DNA of 64,000 nucleotides from Neisseria meningitidis (GTDB lineage Bacteria > Pseudomonadota > Gammaproteobacteria > Burkholderiales > Neisseriaceae), in the NCBI GenBank assembly GCA_923184405.1, contig OV299793.1, forward strand, positions 734,906-798,905. Direction: 5' to 3'. Made by a program: the position numbers and the translations under genes. The notes beneath the pieces were generated by a model. It saw nothing but the letters and a program-made list of their open reading frames with translations. It had not been told where the DNA came from and searched no databases. The first letter of the stretch is position 1. Every line of letters starts with the position of its first letter. Shown one piece after another: positions 10,965-20,228 of the stretch.

Positions 10965-11969
10965 ATGTCCATCAAAATCCTGATTAGTTCTCCCAGTTGG
11001 ATAGGCGACTGCGTGATGACCCAGCCCTTGTTCCGCCGTTTGAAGGAACTTCACCCCGGTTGCACGATTGATGTGTTCGCGCCGAAGTGGTCGATGGCGG
11101 TGTTCGAGCGTATGCCGGAAGTGAATGAGAGTCTTGAAAATCCGTTCGGACACGGTGCGTTGGAGTTGAAACGCCGCTGGCGGGTCGGAGGGATTTGGGG
11201 CGGCGCGGATACGATCAGGTTATCGTGTTGCCCGGTTCTTTGAAATCGGCGGTCATCGCGCTAGAAACAGGTATTGCCAAAGGACGGGTTATGTCGGTGA
11301 AAGCCGTTATTTTCTGTTGAACGATATACGCAGGCTGGATAAGGAACGTCTGCCTTTGATGGTGGACAGATATACGGCTCTCGCGCATCCGAGCCAGGAG
11401 GATTTTGACGGGCATTCAGGATTCCCAGAGTTTTCCAGTGATGAACGGCGGCGGGAAATTTCTGTCGAAACCTTGGGCTTGGATATTGGAAAGCCTGTTA
11501 CGGCTTTTTGTCCGGGTGCGGAATTCGAACTAGCAAAGCGTTGGCCGACAAGGTATTTTGCCGAGTTGGGCAAACATTATTCGGCGGCGGGTTGGCAGGT
11601 TTGGCTGTTCAGTTCGCAAAAGATGATGAAATTGCCGAGGAAATCAACTGCCTTTCAGACGGTATGTGTGAAATTTGTGCGGAAAGACCGATTTGTCGCA
11701 GGCAATGGATTTGCTGTCGTTGGCGGACACGGTCGTGTGCAACGACAGCGGCTGATGCACTCGGCGGCGGCATTGGGCAGGAAGGTGGTGGCGGTTTACG
11801 GTTCTTCCAGCCCGACGCATACGCCGCCTTTGAGCGACAGGGCGAAAATCGTCAGCCTGCACTTGGAATGTTCGCCCTGTTTTAAGCGGGAATGTCCGCT
11901 AGGGCATACCGACTGCCTCAACAGGCTGTATCCGAGAAGATTGTGCAGGCGGTTGAAGAGGCGGTATGA
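10965..11969 (+). CDS. waaF: ADP-heptose--LOS heptosyltransferase II WaaF (frameshifted)
   Basis: Glycosyltransferase family 9 enzyme that adds the second heptose to the lipooligosaccharide inner core at the inner membrane. Start MSIKILI; the family features SWIGDCVMTQPLFRRLKE, IDVFAPKWSMAVFERMPEV, FCPGAEFELAKRWPTRYFAELG, VCNDSGLMH (read across a frame change near 11740), VAVYGSSSPTHTPPLSD and CSPCFKRECPLGHTDCL are visible. The end is KIVQAVEEAV. Frame changes lie near 11200, 11290, 11625, 11740 and 11935. smpB follows after 55 nt on the same strand. Loss of waaF in neisseriae gives a deep-rough LOS. Confidence 0.95.
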
Positions 11970-12023
11970 TGGGTTCTGTTTTCGGGTTTATGCCGTCTGA
12001 CGGCGGATATTGATAGGATGTTT

Positions 12024-12469
12024 ATGGCTATTGCGAACAATAAAAAAGCATTTCACGATTTTTTCATTGAAGACCGGATTGAAGCCGGTTTGGTCTTGGA
12101 AAGCTGGGAAGTCAAAGCAATCCGCGCCGCGCGCGTACAGCTTAAAGAGAGTTATATCTATTGGAAAAAGACGCGTTTTATCTGGTCGGCTGCCATATTA
12201 CGGCTTTGCCCACAGCCTCGACACATATTAAACCAGATGCCGTACGTCCGCGCAAGCTCTTGTTGAACCAGTCGGAAATCAACAAATTAATCGGCAAAAC
12301 CGAACGTGCCGACTACACCATCGTGCCGCTGGATCGGCACTTTTCGCGCGGAAAAATCAAGATGGAAATCGGTTTGGCAAAAGGTAAGAAACAGCACGAC
12401 AAACGTCAGAGTATGAAAGAGGCGGATTGGAAACGCGAGAAACAGCGGTTGATTAAGCATACGCGCTGA
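12024..12469 (+). CDS. smpB: tmRNA-binding protein SmpB (one frameshift)
   Basis: Partner of tmRNA (SsrA) in rescue of stalled ribosomes. The product begins [20 protein letters not shown], carries the [19 protein letters not shown] segment of the OB fold, then [39 protein letters not shown] and the C-terminal [18 protein letters not shown] tail that enters the A site. One base is missing near 12170, after YIYWKK. The 446-nt span fits 148 residues. Everything after this gene up to about 12837 departs from neisserial composition. Confidence 0.95.
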
Positions 12470-12525
12470 TTGTGGAAACAGTGCTTCAGACGGTATGGGC
12501 AAGGCTGCCGCCTGATGTGTAAACG

Positions 12526-12642
12526 TTCTACACCTAAACCAGCATCCGCTTTAATCAGTACGGCATGATGCCCCAAACCTTCGTCAAAGGTTTGAGCAAT
12601 TTGATGATAAATTGGCATTAGCCAAGGGTAAAGTGCGGTCAT
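12526..12642 (-). pseudogene. holB: Fragment: first ~39 codons of a Pasteurellaceae-like DNA polymerase III delta' (holB)
   Basis: On the minus strand from 12642 the sequence reads MTALYPWLMPIYHQIAQTF and continues DEGLGHHAVLIKADAGLGVE. This matches the start of gammaproteobacterial HolB (YPWL-P, then a GxGHHAxLIxA-xxGxG Walker region), in the form I associate with Haemophilus. After LGVE the similarity ends abruptly near 12525. The Haemophilus uptake core at 12631-12639 lies inside codons 2-4, as a natural coding uptake site would. It is a left-over edge of a transferred fragment and cannot encode a working clamp-loader subunit. Confidence 0.65.
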
Positions 12643-12658
12643 TTTTCCTGAAATTTTG
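12631..12658 (+). other. Haemophilus-type uptake signal sequence (hUSS) with extended consensus
   Basis: The 9-mer core AAGTGCGGT at 12631-12639 is followed by CATTTTTC and, one helical turn later, AAATTTTG, reproducing the extended Haemophilus influenzae USS with its two A/T tracts. This motif has no role in neisserial uptake and marks Pasteurellaceae DNA. Confidence 0.85.
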
Positions 12659-12836
12659 TAAATAACGAGGCAATTATACACATTTTCAAACTGGCTTGAC
12701 AAAATAGCAAAAGCAAACGTTTACTTTTAATAAATAAGAAATAAATAGAGAAAATTTGAACTAAATGACATTTTTGTTCAGTTTTATGCTAAAATCCACG
12801 CCCTATTTATTTTTACTTGACAAAGGAAAATTTATT

Positions 12837-15753
12837 ATGAAACTCGAAGCAAGCAAGCAGAAGTTTAAAAATCATTTATTATAAGTCTATTTTTTCTATT
12901 CTTTATACCTCTCCGCTTTTGGCTGTTGATTACGTTTACGACAATTCTAAATTAACAAATGAGCAAATTGATCGCTTAAAAAACTTAGAGATAAAGCAGC
13001 GAATACTGGAAACAAGAAACTTATCTTCTAAAACCGACGAATGGTAGCTCTCAGAACTCTCTCAAAGTTCCCGCACTATACTCTAAAACACACCAATTCA
13101 AAAACATCAACAACTCAAAAAAGATTTCTTTTATGACAAGGAATACACTGAAGATTACCTTGTTGGCTTCGCCCGAGGTTTCAGGGGTTGAAAAAAGAAA
13201 TGGGGAAGAAGAAAAAACACTCCAGCAATATTTTAAGGACTGTGTAAATACTGGGAATTCCAATAATGATAAGTGTGAACAACCATCCTGGAAAACTCCG
13301 GCCAAAGATTAGAGCGATATCTTCAATATAGCTATAACATGAATAAAAAAAAATAGCCAAATAAAGCAAATCATATTTAGTAAGCATGAGTAATTTCTAA
13401 TAGCTAATAGCATTACTAATAGAACTTCTCTAATAGATTACATACATTCTCGAATAAGTATAGTCACTAATAACTCAGAGTTATCAAACACATAATCACG
13501 TTTCATGACATAACTAAACATTGGCATAATAGCTTTAATACTATTAGCAAGACTTGAACTCTGCATTTACATGCAAAACAAACCAATTTGACAGAGTTAA
13601 GATACTAAGAATAAAGTATGACTTCAAAAAAGACTATGCAAAAAGAGGAGTCATCAACATAAGAACAAGAAAAGTAAAAATCTAGCAGAACAAAACTCGA
13701 AGCAGAAAAGCAAAGAAAAAAATAAAAAATCAGCGATAACATAATCTATCAACGAATAAATCAATAGACCGCTAAAAGTCTCAACTAACACGCAAATTAT
13801 CAAAGTAAGACACCCAAAACAGATAAACGAGCAAATTCATCGCTCAAAAACGCAAAACACAAAGAAACAAATAATGAAACAAGAAACTCATCTTACAAAA
13901 CCGACGATCAAAGCTCAAAAAAGCACTTTTCAAAGTCACTAGCTCAATCCTTATACCTCACCATGCTTAAACCGTAAAAAAAATCAAAAATATAAATTAT
14001 ATCAAAATATAATAGATAAATCCATTGATGACATAAATGCGAAATACTGGTTGAATGAAAATGTTTCCAAATGTTAAAAGGAAAAGCGGAACTAGAAAAT
14101 GCTTCAGTCTGCAAATACTGCATTGAAATACAGAATTAAAAAAAAACAAAAATCAACACATTCAAAATACGGCCAAGGATTAATAAAGAGCGATATGTTT
14201 CGCCTTACGCTCCACAAATAAAAAAATAGCCATATCAACAGCGAAATTTTATCTGTAGGTAATTATATCGAATGGCTTCGCCCAACACTTAATAAGCTTC
14301 CTAGTTGGCAAGAGCATCTCTATTCTGGTTTAGATCCATTCCACTATATTGAGGTTACAGACAACTCACACGTTATCGGACAAACAATTAGTTTGGATGA
14401 ATTCCGCTTACGAAAATTCTCTCTAGGAACCTCGTTGGGATTCGGATGTTAAAGAATTAAAAACAACGAATGCAGACATCCGTTTTAATACTAAAAGTAA
14501 AGTTTACTCGTAAAAGAAGATTATGCTGGCGGAGCACGTTAACAATTTGATTACGAACTAAAAAATAAAGAAACAGAAACACCAGTTTTAACAAATGAAA
14601 AAAATATAACTGAAAAATCAGAAATGATCCCACAGCGAAAAACCTAACATAATTCAAAACAATAAACGCGCATCAAAAATCAAAGTAAATAGAAAAAAAG
14701 ATAAATACGCATCTCCGACTATCTCCAAACACTAAAAGGGAATTTAAAAGCTCGAAATACAACAACTACCAGAGCGCTAATTGACAAAATGCAAGAACGC
14801 AACGAAAATCCGATTTATGCACAACAGGCCAAGAAGCCAATACCTTATACACCTTGCGTGCCAGAAAACAACAAAAACACCGTAAATGTTTTGACCAAAC
14901 TGCAACAACGCAAAGAGATTTCGATGGATACACAATAGATCAAGCCGACAATACCTATTCGCCACCGCGTGTAAACGACAAAACAGCGATATCCTGATCA
15001 AACCGCTACCAATGCAAAAGATGTTCGCAACGTCAGCGACGAAGCATTCACACGCCAAAACGTACAAGGCAAACGACCACCCGTAGGCGCTATGGCGAAA
15101 AAGCAGAAACAACGCAGCACTTTCCGCAACCAAATACAGATAATCTACAACGGAAATATGAAAGGCTTTGGTACAGCTTTACGCCACTTGGCATCAGCTT
15201 CAGGAAAAACAAACAGGCGCATATATTGACAGCTGGGTACAATATCAACGTTTACGCCACCGTATTAACACTGAAGATGCAACAGAACGTTTTATTCAAA
15301 AGGTATTACAGCCTCAATTGAAGCAAGACAAAATGCATTACTGGCGAACACTTTACCAAAAGGGCAACTGTGTTCGGTTTACCCGCAACCACAGGCACAA
15401 TTGACTTATTTGGGGGTAAACGGAAATTCAGTGATAGCGAAAATGCCACGTGAATTTACTTAGCTCCGCCAACCACAAGCCGAGTAGGCGTTCGCGCTAA
15501 AGCCCAATTTTCACTCCATAAAAATATCGCCATTGAACCTTTCGCCGCTATGAACGCGCTAAACAAAAACAAACCTCGGTGTGGAAATCGACGGAAAGCG
15601 TCGAGTGATAATCAATAAGACGGCAATTGAGAGCCAATTAGGTGTAGCAGTGAAAATCAAATCTCACTTAACCTTACATGCCACATTCAACCGCCAAACA
15701 GATAAACATCATCAAACCAAACAAGGAGCGTTGAATTTGCAGTGACGTTTAAG
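12837..15753 (+). pseudogene. autB: VirG-like autotransporter AutB, heavily interrupted
   Basis: The start ATGAAACTCG lies 8 nt after an AAGGAAAA ribosome site. The N terminus covers an AAGC tetranucleotide tract (12847-12858), then a hydrophobic segment SIFSILYTSPLLA ends a likely signal peptide, followed by VDYVYDNSKLTNEQIDRLKNLE. The passenger is AT-rich and Lys/Asn-rich, with repeats of the NEQIDRLKN type near 13830. The C terminus is a classic autotransporter beta-barrel end: GVEIDGKRRVIINKTAIESQLGVAVKIKSHLTLHATFNRQT..GALNLQ, where a missing base turns the final WTF into a stop. Dozens of stops and frame changes interrupt the passenger. Composition differs sharply from both neighbours, and uptake sequences of Haemophilus type flank the block. 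Confidence 0.8.
12847..12858 (+). repeat. AAGC tetranucleotide tract, three units, in the autB 5' end
   Basis: Three tandem AAGC units lie four codons inside autB. In the current state the frame from the ATG hits a TAA after KNHLL, while the signal peptide and mature start are one base out of frame. Two or five units would join them, so the tract acts as an ON/OFF switch and is read here as OFF. Confidence 0.7.
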
Positions 15754-15770
15754 TTAACTAATAAATAAAT

Positions 15771-15806
15771 AAATCGGCAGGGAAATTCACTGCTGATTTT
15801 TTTATT
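15771..15806 (+). terminator. Rho-independent terminator after autB
   Basis: The 10-bp stem AAATCGGCAG / CTGCTGATTT (one G-T wobble) encloses a 9-nt loop and is followed by seven T residues. It lies 18 nt after the autB end and directly before the right-hand uptake-like sequence. Confidence 0.8.
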
Positions 15807-15810
15807 TTGA

Positions 15811-15819
15811 AAATGCGGT
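15811..15819 (+). other. Haemophilus-type uptake-like sequence at the right edge (one mismatch)
   Basis: AAATGCGGT differs from the hUSS core AAGTGCGGT at one base and is followed by the same CATTTTTC A/T tract as the left copy. It lies between the autB terminator and the oppositely oriented oxidase gene, so it marks the right boundary of the foreign block. Confidence 0.55.
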
Positions 15820-15855
15820 CATTTTTCGTGTCATTTCAACCAATTTTTACTGCAC

Positions 15856-17304
15856 TCACGAGCTCGCGCTAAACCGACAATCGAATCCATTGTCCCTTTC
15901 TTTGTTGTGTGCGCAAATCAGAAATGCCTGACACGGAAGCAGTTTGCCCGGATTCATAATGTTATATGGATCAAGGTGTTGTTTGATGCATTTCATCAGG
16001 GCGATTTCGGCAGGCGTGCGTACTTTGTCCAGCCACTGTTTTTTGATGATACCTATGCCGTGTTCGGCGGCAACCGTGCCGTTGCAGGCAAGAACGTTGC
16101 GATAAACTGCGTCGTTGATGTCATCTTCGTAACGATATGCCTTGTTACTGAGCATATCCGGCAGAAAAAGCATTGTAGTAGTAGACTGCCGTCGCCCGGA
16201 TGTCCGAAGCAGACGATTTGTATGCCTTTGAAATTCTGTCCCAAAACTTTGGCACACCGAAGGACAAAGTCGGCAACGTGCCCGATGGGGACGGCAATAT
16301 CGTGTTTGATGCTGGTGCCCAGTTTGCGTTGCGATGCGGAGATGTTTTCACGCAGTGTCCACATATGGATACGTTCGTGTTCGCTTGGTGCCAATACGCT
16401 GTCGGTAAACCCATTTTTATAAAGAAATTCGACAAGCCGATCATCAAGATTGCTGTCAGGCAATGAGTCGGTCAACTCAAGTAAAATATGCCATTCTGAA
16501 TGCGTCAGCAGGGGGAATCTGCTGAATTCGGAAGACAACTCGGCGGCAAAACGGCCGATCAGCTCAAAACTGCATAGGCGTTCGGCAAAGTGAGCTTGGG
16601 TTTCGGTCAGCAGGCGGATCGGCGGATTCGATGTCGGGTATGCCGACCCATGCTGTTGCCTTGTCCGAGTGGACGGGCAAAAGCTTGAGTGTGGCGGCAG
16701 TGATGATGCCCAGTGTGCGCTTCTGCTGCCGATAAACAGATGGCGCAGGTCGTAAGTAAGTGGTGTTTTTATGCAGGGGATGGAGATGCGAAACCCGTTC
16801 GCCGTTGGGGAGGACGACTTCCAAACCGATAACCAGGTCGCGCATCGTGCCGTAACGCAATACGATTCAAACCTCCGACATTGCAGGCGATGTTGCCGCC
16901 GATTTGGCACGAGCCTCCGCTGGCGAGACTGAGTGGAAACAGCCTGTTTGAGGCTTCGGCTGCCTGTTGGACGGTTTGGAGTACGGAACCTGCTTCGACG
17001 GTTATGCAGTTGTCTGACAAATTGATGCTGCGGATGCGGCTGAGTTTGGAAAGGTTCAGCAATACGCCGTTTTCCGATACTGCCACGCCGCACAACCGGT
17101 ATTGCCGCCTTGCGGCGTAACCGGAATACGGTGTTCGTAACAAAAACGCATAATGGTTTGCACGCTTTCAACGCTGCGCGGCTGCAAAATGATGTCTGGT
17201 GCAGACGTAAAGCGGTTGCGCTGGTCTTTTAAAAGCGTCGGAGAAAGTTCGGCAATTTCATCTGCTTACAGGAGTCGGGAAAATTCGGTATGAAGGTCAG
17301 GCAT
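15856..17304 (-). CDS. FAD-binding oxidase of the GlcD / D-lactate dehydrogenase type (frameshifted)
   Basis: Flavin enzyme that oxidises 2-hydroxyacids such as glycolate or D-lactate. The start MPDLHTEFSRLL at 17304 is followed by a TAA at codon 13 where a Ser codon is expected. The FAD-binding FAD_binding_4 domain reads VTPQGGNTGLCGVAV, ITVEAGSVLQTVQQAAEA, LASGGSCQIGGNIACNVGG and RDLVIGLEVVLPNGE. The FAD-oxidase C domain has LRENISASQRKLGTSIKHDIAVPI and FGHPGDGSL, and ends with CNGTVAAEHGIGIIKKQWLD and DPYNIMNPGKLLP. Frame changes lie near 17135, 16860, 16610 and 16175, and the stop after KLLP seems lost so the frame runs on to 15856. The substrate cannot be set from sequence. Confidence 0.85.
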
Positions 17305-17364
17305 GTTTGTCGGAAGGGTAGGGAGAAGATTGAGGAAGCGGAATCTGATGCCGTCTGAAAAATC

Positions 17365-17397
17365 AAAAAGCAGGATACTGAACGTATCCTGCTTTTT
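17365..17397 (-). terminator. Strong terminator of lip
   Basis: A perfect 14-bp stem AAAAAGCAGGATAC / GTATCCTGCTTTTT with a 5-nt loop lies 16 nt beyond the lip stop; T-runs on both sides make it usable in either direction. A single DUS (17348-17359) sits next to it. Confidence 0.9.
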
Positions 17398-17412
17398 GCA
17401 AGCGGAAAATGC

Positions 17413-17707
17413 TTATTTGCAGCTTCGGCAGCAGGAGCTTCAGCGGCAGGTGCTTCGGTAGCGGCAGCTTCAGCGGCAGGTGCTTCGGTAGCAGCAGCTT
17501 CAGCAGCGGGAGCTTCGGCGGCAGGTGCTTCAGTAGCAGGAGCTTCGGCGGCAGGTGCTTCAGCAGCGGAGCTTCGGCGGCAGGTGCTTCAGTAGCGGGA
17601 GCTTCAGCGGCAGGTGCTTCGGTAGCAGGAGCTTCAGCGGCTTTTTCACCGCCGCAGGCTGCCAGGACCAAAGACAACAAAGCAGCGGCAAACAGGGATT
17701 TTTTCAT
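17413..17707 (-). CDS. lip: H.8 outer-membrane lipoprotein Lip (one or two frameshifts)
   Basis: Surface lipoprotein made almost only of AAEAP-type pentapeptides, an antigen shared by pathogenic neisseriae. The signal peptide MKKSLFAAALLSLVLAAC has the lipobox LAAC, followed by GGEKAAEAP and then AAEAP/ATEAP repeats. A G is missing near 17575 (GCGGAGC where GCGGGAGC fits the repeat), which shifts the frame into a Leu/Pro/Lys repeat. In the original frame the repeats continue to EAAEAA and a likely stop at 17413. The gene has the same epitope as laz at 4.6 kb. Repeat DNA makes length variation between strains likely. Confidence 0.95.
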
Positions 17708-18179
17708 TTTAGTAACCTTTAGAACCAATTTAAATTATTGAAACAAATAGGTCTTTATCGACCATACTACAAACCGGGTTGGAAATTCATCGCTGAATTT
17801 GCGTAAGTATGCACTATGGAATAAGGGATTGCAATGTCGTACAGATGGGAAAAAGGTTTGAATGAAAAGCTTTCTCGCGGGCGGATTGATAAATCCTGTA
17901 AAACGGTGTTGCTGTTAAAAATTCGATAGGGATAAATATTATAGAGATTAATATAATGTCAGCATCGTGTGGGATTTATTAAGGCGGATTGGGAAAGTCG
18001 GCAGACAGGTCGGAATGGTTTTAAGAATGTTGTAAAAAAGTTACACCGCAATAAAATAACAAAAATTTACATTGAAATATGTGCTGTACAGTTTATGAAC
18101 AGGTTAACGGTAATCGGCCATTGCGGCGGTTGTGTTAGAATGCGCCTGTAATCAATCTGCTGTTACTGAAAGGACAAAT
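17708..18179. other. Intergenic region between lip and slyD
   Basis: AT-rich divergent gap that must hold both promoters. I see no repeat element, uptake sequence or small gene that I can support. A putative extended start region GAAAGGACAAATATG carries the slyD ribosome site. Confidence 0.5.
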
Positions 18180-18663
18180 ATGGCTATCGTGAAAAATTCC
18201 GTGGTTTCGCTGCATTATGAGATGTATGATCCCAACAATCAGCTTTTGGACAAAACCGAAGAACCGATTGCGTATCTGCACGGCGGTTACGACGGCATTT
18301 TTCCCATTGGTGGAAGAGGCGTTGCACGGTAAGGATGCCGACGATACGGTCGATGTGGCGCTGTCGCCCGACGATGCGTTCGGCGAGCAGGATTCGGAGT
18401 TGGTCCGTATTGAAGATGCGGGCGTGTTCCCTGTTGAAGTCGAAGTCGGCATGATCTTTGAAGCCGACGATCCTGAAACCGGCGATGTTGTCGTCTATCA
18501 TGTAACCGATGTTGCCGACGGCAAGGCGGTGGTGGACGGCAACCATCCTTTGGCAGGCATGAAAATCCGCTTTAAGGCTACGGTTGAAAGCGTGCGCGAT
18601 GCATCCGATGAGGAAATCGCACACGGTCATGTCCACTGCCCGCACGGTCATCACCACCACTGA
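18180..18663 (+). CDS. slyD: FKBP-type peptidyl-prolyl isomerase, SlyD family (one frameshift)
   Basis: Prolyl isomerase and metallochaperone. Start MAIVKNSVVSLHYEM; the FKBP segment LDKTEEPIAYLHGGYDGIFP is followed, in a second frame from about 18310, by LVEEALHGKDADDTVDVAL, then the insert-in-flap domain and HPLAGMKIRFKATVESVRDAS. The tail HGHVHCPHGHHHH is a short nickel/zinc-binding His-rich stretch like that of SlyD. The length of about 160 residues fits the family. A strong inverted-DUS terminator follows after 24 nt. Confidence 0.9.
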
Positions 18664-18687
18664 TTGCCGGCAGCTTGGAGGTATCTG

Positions 18688-18726
18688 ATGCCGTCTGAAA
18701 AGGGTTTGTTCCGTTTCAGACGGCAT
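18688..18726. terminator. Inverted DUS pair after slyD
   Basis: ATGCCGTCTGAA at 18688-18699 and its complement ending 18726 form a terminator hairpin followed by T residues. Confidence 0.9.
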
Positions 18727-18734
18727 TTTGTTTG

Positions 18735-19563
18735 ATGGATGGAGAAAGTATATCGGTTGGGCATTATGAAAATTTTCCCGTCGGTTCGCTGATTTTGCCG
18801 CGCAGGTTGAGGAAGACGGTTCACGCAGTGTACGCGTTTGCACGGAATCCGTATGATATGGCGGACGAGGGCAGTATGCCGTCTGAAGCCAGGTAGGCCC
18901 GACTGGAGGGTTTGCGACGCGAGTTGGACATGAAGGCATCGGGCGGACGATCGGCGCATCCTTTGATTACACAATTGGATGCCGAGGCGGTTATGCCGTT
19001 CGATTTGGACTTCCAACTCGTTCTAAGATATGCTATCTGCATTTACTCAGGATATGAACAAAACGAAGTACCCACATTTCGGCGAGCAGTACCATTATTG
19101 CCGACGTTCTGCCAATCCTGTCAGACGCATTATGCTGACTTTGTACGGGAAAACGGATGCGGTGTGCGTGGCGCAAAGCGACGGCATCTGTACGGCTTTG
19201 CAACTGGTGAATTTTTGGCAGGATGTGGCTGTGGATCGGCAAAAGGGCAGGGTTTATATTCCGCAGGACGATTTGTTGAAATTCGGTCTTTCCGAGGAAC
19301 AGATTGCGGAAGGACGGGCGGATGCGGCGTTTCAGCGGCTGATGGCGTATAAGTGCTAATACGCATTTCGTATGTTGAAGGCGGGTTCGCATTTAGCGCG
19401 CGAATTGAAAGGGCGTATCGGTTTGGAACTCCGTATGATTGTGTTGGGGGCGCAGTTGATTTTGCAGAAACTGGACGCGTGCCGATACGATGTGTTTGCA
19501 CAACGCCCCGATTTGGATAAGAACTATTGGTTGATTATGCTGAAAAAGGCGTTGTGGAAATGA
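18735..19563 (+). CDS. Squalene/phytoene synthase family protein (HpnC/HpnD-like, frameshifted)
   Basis: Prenyl-condensing enzyme family. The start MDGESISVGHYENFPVGSL is followed by LILPRRLRKTVHAVYAFARN and the first Asp-rich motif, here PYDMADEGS where the family has DDMADEG. The C-terminal half reads RRSANPVRRIMLTLYG, the signature SDGICTALQLVNFWQDVAVD with the second Asp-rich motif, GRVYIPQDDL and RIGLELRMIVLGAQLILQKL. Frame changes lie near 18780, 19020 and 19355 (stop after MAYKC). Such genes usually work in squalene or hopanoid formation, but no partner hopanoid genes are in view, so the product is uncertain. The first Asp of the DDxxD-like motif is Tyr. Confidence 0.8.
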
Positions 19564-19575
19564 TGTGGGAAATGA

Positions 19576-19613
19576 ATGCCGTCTGAAACGGGTTGTTCCG
19601 CTTCAGACGGCAT
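19576..19613. terminator. Inverted DUS pair between convergent genes
   Basis: ATGCCGTCTGAA at 19576-19587 pairs with TTCAGACGGCAT at 19602-19613. It serves the synthase gene and the DUF1841 gene, which converge on it. Confidence 0.9.
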
Positions 19614-19633
19614 TTTGCAGGCGGTTGGTATGG

Positions 19634-20102
19634 TCAGGCGATTTCATGCAGGTTCAACCTGGCTTGATCTTCTGCACCCAAGCCGATGAGTTTGCGCAGT
19701 CGGGTCATGTAGAAATTGACATCCAAACATATGCCGTAGCGTTGCGCCGTCCACAGTGTTTCCGCCAGTGCCTCCATCATTTCGTGTTCGGCTTCCAGCC
19801 AGCCGCGTTTGGCGCACAGGGTGTCGTGGATTGCGCGTATGCCGTGCGGCTGGTCTATGCCCGCCTGTTCTTGGACGGACAGATGCAGCGACATATGCAG
19901 GAAGGGTTGCTTTCGCCGTTTTCAGGCAGCCAGTCGGTGTCCAGATGGTCTTCGATGCGTTCGAGATAGCGGTGGTATTCGGGATGGGCTTCGACAATGC
20001 GGAGGGCTTTCTGTTCCAGTGCGCTCAGTTGCAGCGGATTGAGCCGCTGCTGCCACACGCGGGCGAAAAGCGGCGGACATCGTGGGTATTGACATCGTAC
20101 AT
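19634..20102 (-). CDS. DUF1841 family protein (frameshifted)
   Basis: Starts MYDVNTHDVRRF at 20102. In the next frame it continues ARVWQQRLNPLQLSALEQKA, LRIVEAHPEYHRYLERIEDHL, LSVQEQAGIDQPHGIRAIHD, AEHEMMEALAETLWTAQRYG and DVNFYMTRLRKLIG. This order, and about 150 residues, fits DUF1841, a conserved family of beta- and gammaproteobacteria without a known function. One base is missing near 20065 and another change lies near 19895. The many His/Glu residues (HPEYH, HDTL, EHEMMEALAET) are conserved-looking and could bind metal, but that is inference. Confidence 0.7.
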
Positions 20103-20228
20103 GGCGGGTTCGGTAAGATGTTTATGGAAATAGGTTCGGATAATGGCGGGTTTTACATAAATTAAATCCCACCGTCAACCTTACCATTTATAATGCAGAC
20201 AAATTATTTGTCTGAAACGGATTCGATT

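Noticed and set aside
17409..17741. Plus-strand Ser/Gly/Phe-rich frame over the H.8 gene
   Set aside because: It is the antisense of the AAEAP repeat of lip; repetitive DNA keeps all frames open.
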